From Acidobacteriota bacterium (GTDB taxonomy: Bacteria > Acidobacteriota > Polarisedimenticolia > J045), in contig JAGOJY010000019.1 in the NCBI GenBank assembly GCA_017994815.1, positions 1-64,000 of the forward strand: a DNA stretch of 64,000 bases, read 5' to 3'. Numbering within the stretch: position 1 is the first letter of the stretch; each line of letters opens with the position of its first letter. Made by a program: the position numbers and the translations under genes. This document shows positions 52,441 through 61,838 of the stretch, in pieces. The notes beneath the pieces were generated by a model. It saw only the letters and a list, made by a program, of their open reading frames with translations. It was not told where the DNA came from and did no database searches.

Positions 52441-53787
52441 ATGGATGCCACGTTCCTCGCGCGGCTGCAGTTCGCGTTCACGATCGGGTTTCACTACATC
52501 TTCCCGCCGATCAACATCGGGATGGGGCTGGTCCTGGTCCTGATGGAGGGCGCGTACCTGCGCACGCGCAACCCGGTGTGGCAGCAGGCGACCAAGTTCT
52601 GGGTCCGGATCTTCAGCCTCGTGTTCGCGATCGGCGTGGCGACCGGGATCGTGATGGAGTTCCAGTTCGGGACCAACTGGTCGGCCTACTCGCGCTTCGT
52701 CGGCGACGTCTTCGGCAGCGCGCTGGCGGCCGAGGGGATCTTCGCCTTCTTTCTCGAGTCGGGGTTCCTCGGACTGTTGCTGTTCGGCTGGGACAAGGTC
52801 GGCCCGACGATGCACTTCGTTTCGACGGTGGCCGTGGCGTTCGGCGCGCACTTCAGCGCGATCTGGATCACCGTCGCGAACTCGTGGATGCAGACGCCGG
52901 CCGGGTTCCACCTCGTCGGCGAGGGGCTCGCGCGGCGCGCCGAGACCACCAGCTTCTGGCAGGTCGTGTTCAACCCCTCGGCCCTCGACCGGCTGGCGCA
53001 CACGATCGTCGGCGCGTGGCAGGCGGCGGCGTTCTTCGTGCTCAGCGTCGCGGCGTTCTACCTGCTGCGGAACCGCCACCGCGACTTCGCCGTGGTCTCG
53101 ATGAAAGTCGGGCTTTTGGTGGCGGTCGTGGCCTCGCTCGGTTCGCTGCTGACCGGCCACCGCAGCGCGATCGTCGTGGCCGAGCACCAGCCGGCCAAGC
53201 TCGCGGCGATGGAGGGGGTCTACGCCGACAACGCCCCGGCCGGGTTGCACCTGTTCGGCTGGGTCGACGAGGACTCGCGCCAGGTCATCGGCCTCGAGAT
53301 CCCGGGCCTGTTGAGCTGGCTGGCGTACGGCGACAGCGCGCACCCGGTGCGGGGGCTCGACGCCTTCCCGCCTGAGGACCTGCCGCCCGTGAACGCCACG
53401 TTCCAGGCGTTCCACCTGATGGTCGGGATCGGCATGTTCCTGATCCTCCTGAGCCTCGTCGGTGCGCTGCTCCTGCGCGGCGGCCGGCTGTACCAGGCGC
53501 GCTGGCTGCTGTGGATCTTCGTCTTCGCCGTGGTGCTGCCGCAGCTCGCGAACCAGCTCGGCTGGGCCACCGCCGAGATCGGCCGGCAGCCGTGGATCGT
53601 CTACGGGCTCATGCGCGTGCAGCAGGCCGCCTCGCCCAGCGTGGCCGCCGGCGAGGTGCTGACCTCGCTGCTCCTGTTCGGCGTGATCTACCTGTTGCTG
53701 TTCGCGCTGTTCGTCTACCTGCTCGACCGCAAGATCCGCAAGGGCCCGCTCGCGGAAGACCTGGAAACCGACGTCCACCGCGCGTGA
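52441..53787 (+). CDS. cydA: Cytochrome bd quinol oxidase subunit I
   Basis: A 448-residue membrane subunit. It has the heme-ligand His18 in FTIGFHYIFPP, the second heme His in RLAHTIVGAW and the Met ligand in FHLMVGIGM. The Lys and Glu of the quinol site lie in PAKLAAMEG, and the GRQPW motif is present. The Q-loop is short, as in the CIO (cyanide-insensitive) branch rather than E. coli CydA. It oxidises quinol and reduces oxygen with high affinity. cydB follows 10 bp downstream. The bd oxidase also resists nitric oxide, which fits the NO reductase at the end of the window. Confidence 0.96.
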   Translation: MDATFLARLQFAFTIGFHYIFPPINIGMGLVLVLMEGAYLRTRNPVWQQATKFWVRIFSLVFAIGVATGIVMEFQFGTNWSAYSRFVGDVFGSALAAEGIFAFFLESGFLGLLLFGWDKVGPTMHFVSTVAVAFGAHFSAIWITVANSWMQTPAGFHLVGEGLARRAETTSFWQVVFNPSALDRLAHTIVGAWQAAAFFVLSVAAFYLLRNRHRDFAVVSMKVGLLVAVVASLGSLLTGHRSAIVVAEHQPAKLAAMEGVYADNAPAGLHLFGWVDEDSRQVIGLEIPGLLSWLAYGDSAHPVRGLDAFPPEDLPPVNATFQAFHLMVGIGMFLILLSLVGALLLRGGRLYQARWLLWIFVFAVVLPQLANQLGWATAEIGRQPWIVYGLMRVQQAASPSVAAGEVLTSLLLFGVIYLLLFALFVYLLDRKIRKGPLAEDLETDVHRA

Positions 53788-53797
53788 GGAGGGCGCC

Positions 53798-54820
53798 ATG
53801 AACTTCGACCTGAACACGCTCTGGTACGGCCTGGTCGGCGTCCTGTTCGCCGGCTACGCCGTGCTCGACGGTTTCGATCTCGGCGCCGGCGCGCTGCACC
53901 TGTTGACGCGCAAGGACGAGCACCGCCGGATCATCCTCAACGCGATCGGCCCGGTCTGGGACGGCAACGAGGTCTGGCTCGTCACCGGGGGCGGCGCGCT
54001 GTTCGCCGCGTTCCCGGCGGTGTACGCCAGCGTCTTCTCCGGCTTCTACCTGGCGATGATGCTCCTCTTGTTCATGCTGATCTTCCGTGCGGTCGCGATC
54101 GAGTTCCGCAGCAAGGAGGAGATGCCGTGGTGGCGCCGCACGTGGGACACGAGCTTCGCGGTGGCCAGCATCGGGTCGAGCCTGCTGCTCGGCGTGGCCT
54201 TCGGCAACGTCATCCGCGGCATCCCGCTCGACAGCTCCGGCGAGTACGTGGGCGGGTTCTTCGACCTCTTGCACCCGTACACGATCCTGACCGGAATCAC
54301 GACCGTCGCGCTGTTCATGATGCACGGCGCGATCTACCTCGTGCTGAAGACCGAGGGCGAGTTCCACGACAAGGTCCGCGGCTGGGTCAACAACGCGATC
54401 ATCTTCGCCGTGATCTGCTACGCCACCCAGACCATGGCCACGCTGCTCTACGTGCCGCACATGACCGTGACGATCAAGGCCCACCCGGTGCTGTTCCTGC
54501 TGCCGCTCCTGACGATGCTCGCGATCGCCAACATCCCGCGCGAAATCCACGCCGGGCGCGACTTCCGGGCCTTCGTCTCCTCGGCGGCGGCGATGTTCGG
54601 CCTGTTCGCGCTGGTCGGCATCGGCATGTACCCGAACCTCGTCGTCGCCGCCGGCGACCCGGCCCACAACCTCACGATCTACAACGCGTCCTCGTCGCAG
54701 ACCACGCTGACGGTGATGACGATCATCGCGCTGATCGGCATCCCGCTCGTGCTGTCGTACACCGCGACGGTGTACTGGGTCTTCCGCGGCCGCGTCAGCC
54801 TGGGCCCGCATTCGTACTGA
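53798..54820 (+). CDS. cydB: Cytochrome bd quinol oxidase subunit II
   Basis: A 340-residue membrane subunit with about nine helices. Family signatures are LVGVLFAGYAVLDGFDLGAGALH, GPVWDGNEVWLVTGGGALFAAFP, FRAVAIEFRSK and MMHGAIYLVLKTEG. It forms the heterodimer with CydA. GAGG precedes the ATG. No cydX-like small gene is evident in the 52 bp that follow, and no cydCD assembly genes are in this window. Confidence 0.96.
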   Translation: MNFDLNTLWYGLVGVLFAGYAVLDGFDLGAGALHLLTRKDEHRRIILNAIGPVWDGNEVWLVTGGGALFAAFPAVYASVFSGFYLAMMLLLFMLIFRAVAIEFRSKEEMPWWRRTWDTSFAVASIGSSLLLGVAFGNVIRGIPLDSSGEYVGGFFDLLHPYTILTGITTVALFMMHGAIYLVLKTEGEFHDKVRGWVNNAIIFAVICYATQTMATLLYVPHMTVTIKAHPVLFLLPLLTMLAIANIPREIHAGRDFRAFVSSAAAMFGLFALVGIGMYPNLVVAAGDPAHNLTIYNASSSQTTLTVMTIIALIGIPLVLSYTATVYWVFRGRVSLGPHSY

Positions 54821-54872
54821 GGGGACGGGCGGCCCACCCGTCCGCGGCGGCGGGGGTTATCATGCCCGCCCG

Positions 54873-56594
54873 ATGAAGCGCCTGCCCCTGATCGCCGCGG
54901 TCGCGCTGCTCTTGGCCTCGCTGGGCCTTCTCGGCTGGGCGCTCTGGCGCTCGGCGCGGCCGATCGCCGGGATCGTCGGCGCGGCGCTGTTGGTGCTGGC
55001 GATGGCGGCGTTGGCCGCCCTGGCCGTGCGCCAGCGTGAGCGCCTGCACTCGATCAAGCGCGCGCTGGTCCGCAGCGAGATGCGCGCGCGCAGCGTGTTC
55101 GACGCCAGCCCGGACGGCGTGGTGCTGCTCGTCGGGCAGATGGCGGTCTTCGGCAACCCGGCGTTCCGCAGCCTGGTCGCCGCCCCGACGGAACAGGACG
55201 TGGCGGGCCGCGAGTTCCTCGAGTTGGTCGCCTCCGCGGACCGCGAGCGCGTCGCCGAGTGGATCGGGCGGCGCCAGGCGGGCGCGACGGAGCCGGACCA
55301 CCTGGAGTTCACGTTGGTGCGGCTGGCCGGCGGCGAGATCCCCGTCGAGGCCGCCTCGGCGCTGGTGCCGGCCCAGCACGGGCGCCAGCTCGCGCTGTTC
55401 CTGCGCGACCTGAGCGGCCGGCAGGCGGTCGAGAGCCGCCTGCGGCACATGCAGCGGCTGGAGACGATCGCCGACGTCGGCGACAGCCTGGTGCGCGAGT
55501 TCGAAACCGTGTTCCGCAGGATCCGCGAACTCCTGCACCGGCAGGAAGAGGAGGCCGCCCCGGCCCCCGAGTGGGCCGAGGAGGTCGAGCGCCTCGCGTC
55601 GCGCGGCGCGGCGCTCGCGCGCCGCGCGCGCTCGCTCGCGCCGGGTGCGATGGACGCCGGCACCCACCGGCCGTTCGATCTCGCGCAGGCGGTGCGGGAG
55701 ACGGTCGAGGAGTTCCAGCGCTCGCTCGCGCCGGCGCTCGCGCTGCGCGTCGCCGAGACGGCGCCCGAGCGGCTCGTCGTCTCCGGCGACCCGGCGCAGC
55801 TGCGCCAGGCGCTGTGGCACGCGCTGCAGAACGCCCGCGAAGCGCAGAAGGAAGGCGAGATCCAGCTCCGCACCCGCGTGCTCTCGCTGGACGAGGCGGC
55901 GGCGAGCCGCAGGCCCGGCAGCCGCCCCGGTTCCTACGCCGTGATCGAGGTCCGCGACACCGGCCCCGGGATGACGTCGGACGTGCGCAACCGCGCGTTC
56001 GAGCCGTTTTTCACGACCAAGGGCGGGCGCGCGGCGGGCATGGGGCTGCCGCTGATCTATGGCACCGTCCGCGCGCACCACGGCTTCGTCGAGCTGGACA
56101 GCGTCTACGGCCGCGGGACGATCGTCCGGCTCGCGCTGCCGTTGGTCCCCGAGGGATCGCTGCCTTTGGCCCCGCAGCCCGCGGCGCGTGACCCGCACAT
56201 CCTGTGGCGCGGCCGCGAGAGCGTTTTGGTCGTGGACGACGACGAGGCCACGCGCCACGAGGTCCGGCGGATCCTCGAGGACTTCGGCTACACCGCCGAG
56301 ATGGCCAGCACGCCGCGGCTGGCGATGCAGCGGCTCAGGCAGCGACCGCGCGTGGACCTCGTGCTGCTCGACATGGTGCTGCCCAACACCAGCGGGCTGG
56401 ACCTCTTGCGGATGGTGCTCAAGCACTGGCCGAACCAGCGCGTCCTGATGCTGAGCCAATACCCGCTGCCGGAGCAGGAGGACCAGGCGTTGCGCACCGG
56501 CGCGCTCGGCATCGTGCGCAAGCCGCCGCGCGCGCCCGAGCTGCCGCGCCTGGTGCGCGAGGCGCTCGACCGCGCGCCCGCCGGCCCGGCGTGA
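54873..56594 (+). CDS. Hybrid histidine-kinase-like protein lacking the phospho-acceptor His
   Basis: A 573-residue membrane sensor. Two N-terminal helices (LIAAVALLLASLGLLGWAL; GAALLVLAMAALAALAV) are followed by a PAS domain at about 65-185 (VFDASPDGVVLLVGQMAVFGN). The H-box region aligns fully with the usual LxxxQKxExxGxLAGGxAHDFNN pattern but reads ETIADVGDSLVREFETVF, so the His is Arg208. The ATPase domain is intact (N box HALQNAREAQ, DTGPGM, FEPFFTTK, GMGLPLIYG). A receiver domain ends the protein, with D500 in LVLLDMVLPNTSG and Lys in VRKPPR. It may sense a signal and modulate another kinase, or use its receiver as a phosphate sink. Its stop overlaps the next start as GTGA. Confidence 0.88.
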   Translation: MKRLPLIAAVALLLASLGLLGWALWRSARPIAGIVGAALLVLAMAALAALAVRQRERLHSIKRALVRSEMRARSVFDASPDGVVLLVGQMAVFGNPAFRSLVAAPTEQDVAGREFLELVASADRERVAEWIGRRQAGATEPDHLEFTLVRLAGGEIPVEAASALVPAQHGRQLALFLRDLSGRQAVESRLRHMQRLETIADVGDSLVREFETVFRRIRELLHRQEEEAAPAPEWAEEVERLASRGAALARRARSLAPGAMDAGTHRPFDLAQAVRETVEEFQRSLAPALALRVAETAPERLVVSGDPAQLRQALWHALQNAREAQKEGEIQLRTRVLSLDEAAASRRPGSRPGSYAVIEVRDTGPGMTSDVRNRAFEPFFTTKGGRAAGMGLPLIYGTVRAHHGFVELDSVYGRGTIVRLALPLVPEGSLPLAPQPAARDPHILWRGRESVLVVDDDEATRHEVRRILEDFGYTAEMASTPRLAMQRLRQRPRVDLVLLDMVLPNTSGLDLLRMVLKHWPNQRVLMLSQYPLPEQEDQALRTGALGIVRKPPRAPELPRLVREALDRAPAGPA

Positions 56595-58459
56595 TCCGCG
56601 GCGCCGCGCTGGCGCTGGCGTCGTTCGCGACGCTCCCCGTGCTCGCGGCCCCGGCGGACGCGCCCGGCGCGTTCATGTTCCGCCGCGCCATCGACGTGCG
56701 CGCGCCGGGCTGGGTGCTGGTGCGGCTCGACGCCGAGGCGCTGGTCGAGGGTCTGCCCGGCGACCAGTGGCGCGTGACCGCGCCCGGCGGCGCGCCGCTG
56801 CCGATCGCGGTCCTGCGCGCGGCCAGCGGCGAGGTGCGCCCGCGCGCGATCGGCCGCGCGCGCGAGGGCGCCGAGTGGCTCCTGACGTTCGACCTCGGCA
56901 TCCAGCCGCTGCTGCACACGCGCTTCAAGGCGGTCGCGGGCGTCGATGCGGCGGGCTGCCTGTTGGAGGCGAGCGCCGACCTGCGCGAGTGGCGCGCGCT
57001 CTCGCAGGGCGCGCTGTTCGACAGCGACGACCAGCCAACGCTGCTGCCGTCGATGATCGAGTACGCGCCCGCCACGGAACGCTTCCTGCGGCTGCGCTGG
57101 CCCGCGGCGGCGGGGGAGCCGGACCTGCGCGCGGTCGCCGTCGAGGCGCTGGCCGAGCCGCCGGGCGGGCTGGTCGAGCTGCCGGTCGAGGCCCGCCCGC
57201 AGAACGTCCGCGGGCAATCGCGGGAGTGGCTGCTCGAACTGCCGTCGGCGGACCTGCCGGTGCGCCGCATCGACCTCGAGTTCACCGGCACGGGCGTGGT
57301 CGGCTTTCGCGTGTTCCGCGCCGAGCCGGAGCGCTGGCGCCTGTTCGCCGAGCGCGAGTTCGAGGCGCACGGCGAGGGACCGCACAAGATCAGCGCCACG
57401 CTCCCGGGCACCGCGCTCGCGACCCCCAGCCTGCGCGTGCAGCTCGCCTCGGCGGGGCAGGTTGATCTCCTGGGCTGCCGCATCGCGCTCTCGCCGGCCT
57501 GGATCCTGTTCCGGGCCGAGCGCGCCGGCGAGCACGCGCTCCTGTCGTGGGCGCTGCGCCCGCTCGGCCCGGCCGAAGTCGCGGTCGATCCCGCCGCGGC
57601 CGCGCACCCCGCGGAGGAAGCCCGCCTCGGTCCGCCGAAGCTCCTGGCCGCGGACACGGCCACGCCGCCCGCGGCGGCGGCGAAGCCGATCGTCGTGCCG
57701 CGGCGCGCGGTGTCGTGGAACGTGCGCGCGCCCGGCGTTGCCCCGGGCCAACTGGTCGTGCTCGAGCTGCCGGCGGGCCCCGCCGACACCGAGGCGCTGC
57801 TGCTGCTGGCCGGGGATCGGCCCGTCCCGTTCGTGCGCGCCATCCAACCCGGCCCGCAACTGTTCGCCCGGCTCGAGGGGACACCGCGCGGGGGCGCGGC
57901 GATCGCGGTCGGCGTGCCGGCCGGGACCGGGGCGGTCAGCGATGCCGAGCTACTGCTCCACGCGCCGCCGTTCCAGCGCTGGGTCGACCTGACGGCCACG
58001 GTCGAGGGCGCGGCGCCGGTGGCGCTGTTCCGCGCCGCCTCCTGGACCTGCCCGAAGCTCGACGCGCTGCCCTGCCGGCTGGGGCTGCAGGTCACGCTGC
58101 CGGTGTCCGCGCACGAGTTGCTGTTCGAGATCGAGGGCGGGCCGATTGAAGTCCAGGGTCAGCCGGAACTGGTGCTCTGGCGGCCGCGCACCGCCCTCGT
58201 CTTCACCTGGCCCGACCGCGAGCGGCTGCTTTTGGTCAGCGGCGCCGGCCAGGGCTCGCCGCGGGCGCCGGAACTGGAGGCTCTCGGCGACCAGCTCCTG
58301 CGCCGCCCGCACGTCGTCGCGCGTCTGGACCAGGTCGTGCACACCGTCACGCCGCGCGGCGCCTTTCGCCCCGAGCGCGTGCTCGGCGCGGTGATCCTGC
58401 TGCTCGCCGGCGCCGCGGCGATCCTGCTCTTGGCGCGGATCGTCCGGATGTGGCGCTAG
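56591..58459 (+). CDS. Exported DUF3999-like protein
   Basis: A 622-residue protein with an N-terminal signal (ALALASFATLPVLAAP), a long beta-rich periplasmic region and one C-terminal membrane helix (VILLLAGAAAILLLARIV) with a short basic end. The overall layout and the stretches FMFRRAIDVRAPGWVLVRLD and GAGQGSPRAPELEAL resemble DUF3999 proteins, whose function is unknown; the assignment is tentative. The GTG start overlaps the sensor kinase stop, so the two are coupled. It may be the periplasmic partner of that sensor. Confidence 0.75.
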   Translation: MIRGAALALASFATLPVLAAPADAPGAFMFRRAIDVRAPGWVLVRLDAEALVEGLPGDQWRVTAPGGAPLPIAVLRAASGEVRPRAIGRAREGAEWLLTFDLGIQPLLHTRFKAVAGVDAAGCLLEASADLREWRALSQGALFDSDDQPTLLPSMIEYAPATERFLRLRWPAAAGEPDLRAVAVEALAEPPGGLVELPVEARPQNVRGQSREWLLELPSADLPVRRIDLEFTGTGVVGFRVFRAEPERWRLFAEREFEAHGEGPHKISATLPGTALATPSLRVQLASAGQVDLLGCRIALSPAWILFRAERAGEHALLSWALRPLGPAEVAVDPAAAAHPAEEARLGPPKLLAADTATPPAAAAKPIVVPRRAVSWNVRAPGVAPGQLVVLELPAGPADTEALLLLAGDRPVPFVRAIQPGPQLFARLEGTPRGGAAIAVGVPAGTGAVSDAELLLHAPPFQRWVDLTATVEGAAPVALFRAASWTCPKLDALPCRLGLQVTLPVSAHELLFEIEGGPIEVQGQPELVLWRPRTALVFTWPDRERLLLVSGAGQGSPRAPELEALGDQLLRRPHVVARLDQVVHTVTPRGAFRPERVLGAVILLLAGAAAILLLARIVRMWR

Positions 58460-58574
58460 GCTGGCCCCCGGTTCGCCCGGCCAGCCAAACCGGCGTATCT
58501 TTAGCCCGTCCGTCGTCGCCCCCACCGAAGCCAGGTTCGTGCCGTCCGGGCGACAACCACCGGGAGGGATTTCC

Positions 58575-59003
58575 GTGGACAGGGATCGTGACCGCGACAG
58601 GGAACGGGAGCGCCGCGAGCACGCACCGCCGCAACGCCCCGATCTCGGCAACGACGAGCAGGTCCGGCGGCTGAAGCGCGCGATGGAGCGCTCCGCGGCC
58701 GAGGTCGTGCGCTGCCAGAAGTGCGGTCACCAGCAGAGTTCCGAGGTCGCGTTCATCGGCCCGAAGACGACCTGCGACAAGTGCGGGACGTTCCTGCACT
58801 CCTGCCGGCACTGCGTGCACTTCGACCCGTCCTCGCGCTTCCAGTGCCGCAAACCGGTCAGCGCCGCGATCGGCGACAAGTGGTCGGCCAACGAGTGCAC
58901 CGTGTTCGAACCGCGGCTGGTCCTGGACGCGACCGGCAAGCGGCTCGGCGGGCAGACCGTGCAGAACGCGAAATCGCTGTTCGACTCGCTGTTCAAGAAA
59001 TAA
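58575..59003 (+). CDS. Multi-zinc-ribbon protein
   Basis: A 142-residue soluble protein. A highly charged Asp/Arg start (DRDRDRDRERERR) is followed by three Cys pairs (CQKC, CDKC, CRHC) and further Cys/His (CVHFDPSS, CRKPV, ANECTVFEP), enough for two to three zinc sites. No enzyme motif is seen. The GTG at 58575 was chosen because GGGAGGG lies six bases upstream; an upstream in-frame ATG lacks this. The TMTC-like gene follows 18 bp later. Confidence 0.7.
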   Translation: MDRDRDRDRERERREHAPPQRPDLGNDEQVRRLKRAMERSAAEVVRCQKCGHQQSSEVAFIGPKTTCDKCGTFLHSCRHCVHFDPSSRFQCRKPVSAAIGDKWSANECTVFEPRLVLDATGKRLGGQTVQNAKSLFDSLFKK

Positions 59004-59021
59004 CAAGCCGCGAGATCCCCC

Positions 59022-60845
59022 GTGGCCAGCTCGCGGCGGGCCGCTCCGCAACCGGGCCGACCGGCCCGCCGGGTGTTTTTCGCCGCCGCGCTGGCCGTGC
59101 CGCTGCTCGCGCTGGCGCTGTTCGCCGGGACCGTGCACAACGAGCTGGTCTGGGACGACGTGCTCGTCATCCAGGGCCAGCTCGAGCGCTTCGACTCGGT
59201 GGCCAAGATCTTCGTCCCGCCGGGCGACATCCCCGAGTTCACGCTGTCGTACTACCGACCGCTGGTGCTCGCGAGCTACTGGCTCGACGAGGGACTCGCG
59301 CGCGCGTTCTGGCCCGCCGCCGAGCGCGATGCGGCGCGGCGCGTCACCTTCCACGCGTCGGTGGCGCTGGCGCACGCGCTGGCGACGCTGTTGGTCCTGC
59401 TGGTCGGGCGCGAACTGGCGCGGCTGGCGGGGCTCGAACCGGTGCCGGCCACCGGCGCCGCCGTCGCGGGCAGCCTGCTGTTCGCCGTCCACCCGGTCCA
59501 CGTCGAGTCGGTGGCCTGGATGGCCGGCCGCTCCGACGTGCTGTGCGCGGTGTTCGCGCTGGCCGCGGCGTGGGGGCTCCTGGCCCACATCCGCGGCGCG
59601 GACCCGCGCGCGCTCGCCGCCGCCTGCGCGGCGTTCTTCCTCGCGCTGCTCGCCAAGGAGACGGCGCTGGGGCTGCTGCCCGCGGCCGCGGTGTTCGAGC
59701 TGCTCGCGCCGCGGGCCCGCGGCCGGATCGCGCGCTGGGGCGGCCTCGGCGGCGCGACGGTCGCCTACCTGCTGCTGCGCGCCGCGGCGGTGCACGGCTC
59801 GACGTCGTTCGTGCTTCTCGCACCGCTCGACCTCGTGCGCACCGGGCTCGCGGCGCTGGGCTGGTACACGGCCAAGCTGGTTTGGCCGTTCCCGCAGCAG
59901 GCGTTCTTCCTGCGGATGCCCGGCGCGGGCTACGCGATCGCCGGTGCCGGCGTGCTCGCGGCGGCCAGCGCGCTCGTCGTGCTCGCGGCGCGGCGCGGCG
60001 CCGCGCGCGCCGAGACGCTGCACGTCGTGCTGGCGCTCGGGACGCTCGCGCCCGCCCTCGCGCTCGCCGTCGGCGCGATGCACGTCGCGCCCGCGGGCGG
60101 GAGCGCCGCCGCGTGGAAGCACGGGGTGCAGTTCGCGGCGAGCTCGGCCGCCGGCGGCATCGCCCCGATCGCCGAGCGCTACCTGTACCTGCCCTCCGCC
60201 GGGGCGTGCCTGCTGCTCGGCGCGCTGCTCGCGCGCCTGCGCCTGCCGGCCCGCATCGGCCCGTGGGGCGCGCCCGCGCTGGCGCTGCTCGTGGCCCTTC
60301 CCGCGGCGCTGGCGACGCTGCAGCGCGCGACCGTCTTCCGCTCGGCGATCGACTTCTGGAGCGACGCCGCGGCCAAGACACCGGAGCTGCCGGACGCGCA
60401 CCTGCAGCTGGCGGACCTGCTCGCGGCGCAGGGGCGCACCGACGAGGCCCTCGCACGGCTGCGCGCCGGGATCGCGCGCACGCCGGAAGCCGGCGCGCGC
60501 GCCGCGCTGCACAACCGGGCCGGGACGTTGCTGCTGGACGCCGGGCGACCGGCCGAGGCGTTGCTGGCCTTCCGCGCGATGGCCGAGGACGACCCGCGCT
60601 CGGCGACCGCGCACTTCAACTGGGCGATCGCCGAGCTGTCGCTGTCGCACCGCGAGGAAGGCCTGCGGCTGCTCGCGCGGACGCTCGAACTGAACCCGGC
60701 GCACCTCCGCGCGCGCTACTACCTCGGGACGGAGCTGCTGCGCGCCGGCCGTGACGCCGAGGGCATCGCCGAACTGCGCCGCCTCGTCGAGATGCACCCG
60801 CAGTCCGAGGAGGCCGCCCGCGCGCGCAAGGTCCTCGCCCGCTGA
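59022..60845 (+). CDS. TMTC-like multi-pass TPR membrane protein (GT-C fold)
   Basis: A 607-residue protein. About ten to twelve N-terminal membrane helices have a GT-C glycosyltransferase layout: the first loop has NELVWDDVLVI (acidic pair), then SYYRPLVLASYWLDE, HPVHVESVAWMAGRSDVL, FFLALLAKETALGLLP and IAERYLYLPSAGACLL. These are the hallmarks of TMTC/PMT-like proteins. From about residue 440 there are four or so TPR repeats (AHLQLADLLAAQGRTDEALARL; ALHNRAGTLLLDAGRPAEAL). It may transfer a sugar from a lipid donor to exported proteins, the TPRs holding the substrate. The activity is inferred from family. Confidence 0.85.
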   Translation: MASSRRAAPQPGRPARRVFFAAALAVPLLALALFAGTVHNELVWDDVLVIQGQLERFDSVAKIFVPPGDIPEFTLSYYRPLVLASYWLDEGLARAFWPAAERDAARRVTFHASVALAHALATLLVLLVGRELARLAGLEPVPATGAAVAGSLLFAVHPVHVESVAWMAGRSDVLCAVFALAAAWGLLAHIRGADPRALAAACAAFFLALLAKETALGLLPAAAVFELLAPRARGRIARWGGLGGATVAYLLLRAAAVHGSTSFVLLAPLDLVRTGLAALGWYTAKLVWPFPQQAFFLRMPGAGYAIAGAGVLAAASALVVLAARRGAARAETLHVVLALGTLAPALALAVGAMHVAPAGGSAAAWKHGVQFAASSAAGGIAPIAERYLYLPSAGACLLLGALLARLRLPARIGPWGAPALALLVALPAALATLQRATVFRSAIDFWSDAAAKTPELPDAHLQLADLLAAQGRTDEALARLRAGIARTPEAGARAALHNRAGTLLLDAGRPAEALLAFRAMAEDDPRSATAHFNWAIAELSLSHREEGLRLLARTLELNPAHLRARYYLGTELLRAGRDAEGIAELRRLVEMHPQSEEAARARKVLAR

Positions 60846-60884
60846 GGCCACCGGGGCCTTCTCGGAGCGAGCTGTCCCCGCGCG

Positions 60885-61799
60885 TCACTCGTTGGCGACG
60901 GCGTACTGGAAGTAGCGGGCGGAGATGCGCAGGCCAGCGTCGTCGCGCAGCCAGCGCGCGACGCCGACGATCGCGTCGAGGTCGATCCCGGAGCGAACAC
61001 CCACGCGGTCGAGCAGGTGCACGAGGTCCTCGGTCGGGAGGTTGCCCGCGGCTCCCGGCGCGTACGGACAACCGCCGATCCCGCCGGTGGAGCTGTCGAG
61101 CGTCGCGGCGCCTTCTTCCAGCACCGCCCACGCGTTGGTCAGCCCGAGCCCGCGCGTGTCGTGGAAGTGGAACGCGATCCGCTCCGCGCCGTAGCGGTCG
61201 AGCGCGCGCCGCGCGGCGGCCCGCACCTGGTCCGGCTGCGCGACGCCGGTCGTGTCGCCCAGCGAGACTTCCCAGACACCCATCTCCAGCAGCCGGTCCG
61301 CGATGTCGAGCACGCGGTCGAACGGCACCGCGCCCTCGTACGGGCAGCCGAAGGCGACCGAGCAGTAGCCGCGCAGCCCGGCGCCGGCCGCGAGCGCCTC
61401 GCGCGCGAGCGCGACGTTCTCGCGCAACCCGTCCGCGAGCGTGCGGTTGAGGTTCTTCAGGTTGTGCGTCTCGGTTGCCGAGACCAGCACGCTGATGTGG
61501 CGGATGCCGGCCTCGAACGCCCGCTCCAGCCCGCGGCGGTTCGGGACCAGCGCCCAGTAACGCACGCCCGGGGCCTCGGGCAGCCGCCGCACCAGCTCGT
61601 CGGTGTCGGCCATCTGCGGCACCCAGACCGGGTGCACGAAGCTGCCGATCTCGATGTCCTTGACGCCGCTGGCGACCAGCCGGCGGATGAACTCCAGCTT
61701 CTTTTCGACCGGCAGCGAACGCGGCTCGTTCTGCAGCCCGTCGCGCGGGCCGACCTCGAACACCCGCACGGCGGCGCGGCGGCGGACCATCTCAGCCAT
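60885..61799 (-). CDS. mvaB: Hydroxymethylglutaryl-CoA lyase
   Basis: A 304-residue TIM-barrel lyase splitting HMG-CoA into acetyl-CoA and acetoacetate, the last step of leucine degradation. It has VFEVGPRDGLQNE (catalytic Arg/Asp), KDIEIGSFVHPVWVPQM, SLGDTTGVAQP, FHFHDTRGLGLTNAW (metal-binding His) and the signature GGIGGCPYAPGAAGNLPTEDLV with the catalytic Cys. No other leucine-degradation gene is adjacent. The ATG at 61799 is preferred; an ATG three codons later is possible, and neither has a good ribosome binding site. Confidence 0.95.
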   Translation of the reverse strand: MAEMVRRRAAVRVFEVGPRDGLQNEPRSLPVEKKLEFIRRLVASGVKDIEIGSFVHPVWVPQMADTDELVRRLPEAPGVRYWALVPNRRGLERAFEAGIRHISVLVSATETHNLKNLNRTLADGLRENVALAREALAAGAGLRGYCSVAFGCPYEGAVPFDRVLDIADRLLEMGVWEVSLGDTTGVAQPDQVRAAARRALDRYGAERIAFHFHDTRGLGLTNAWAVLEEGAATLDSSTGGIGGCPYAPGAAGNLPTEDLVHLLDRVGVRSGIDLDAIVGVARWLRDDAGLRISARYFQYAVANE

Positions 61800-61838
61800 C
61801 AGCGGAGGTTATCCGCGCCGGGACGCCGGTGCCAATGG

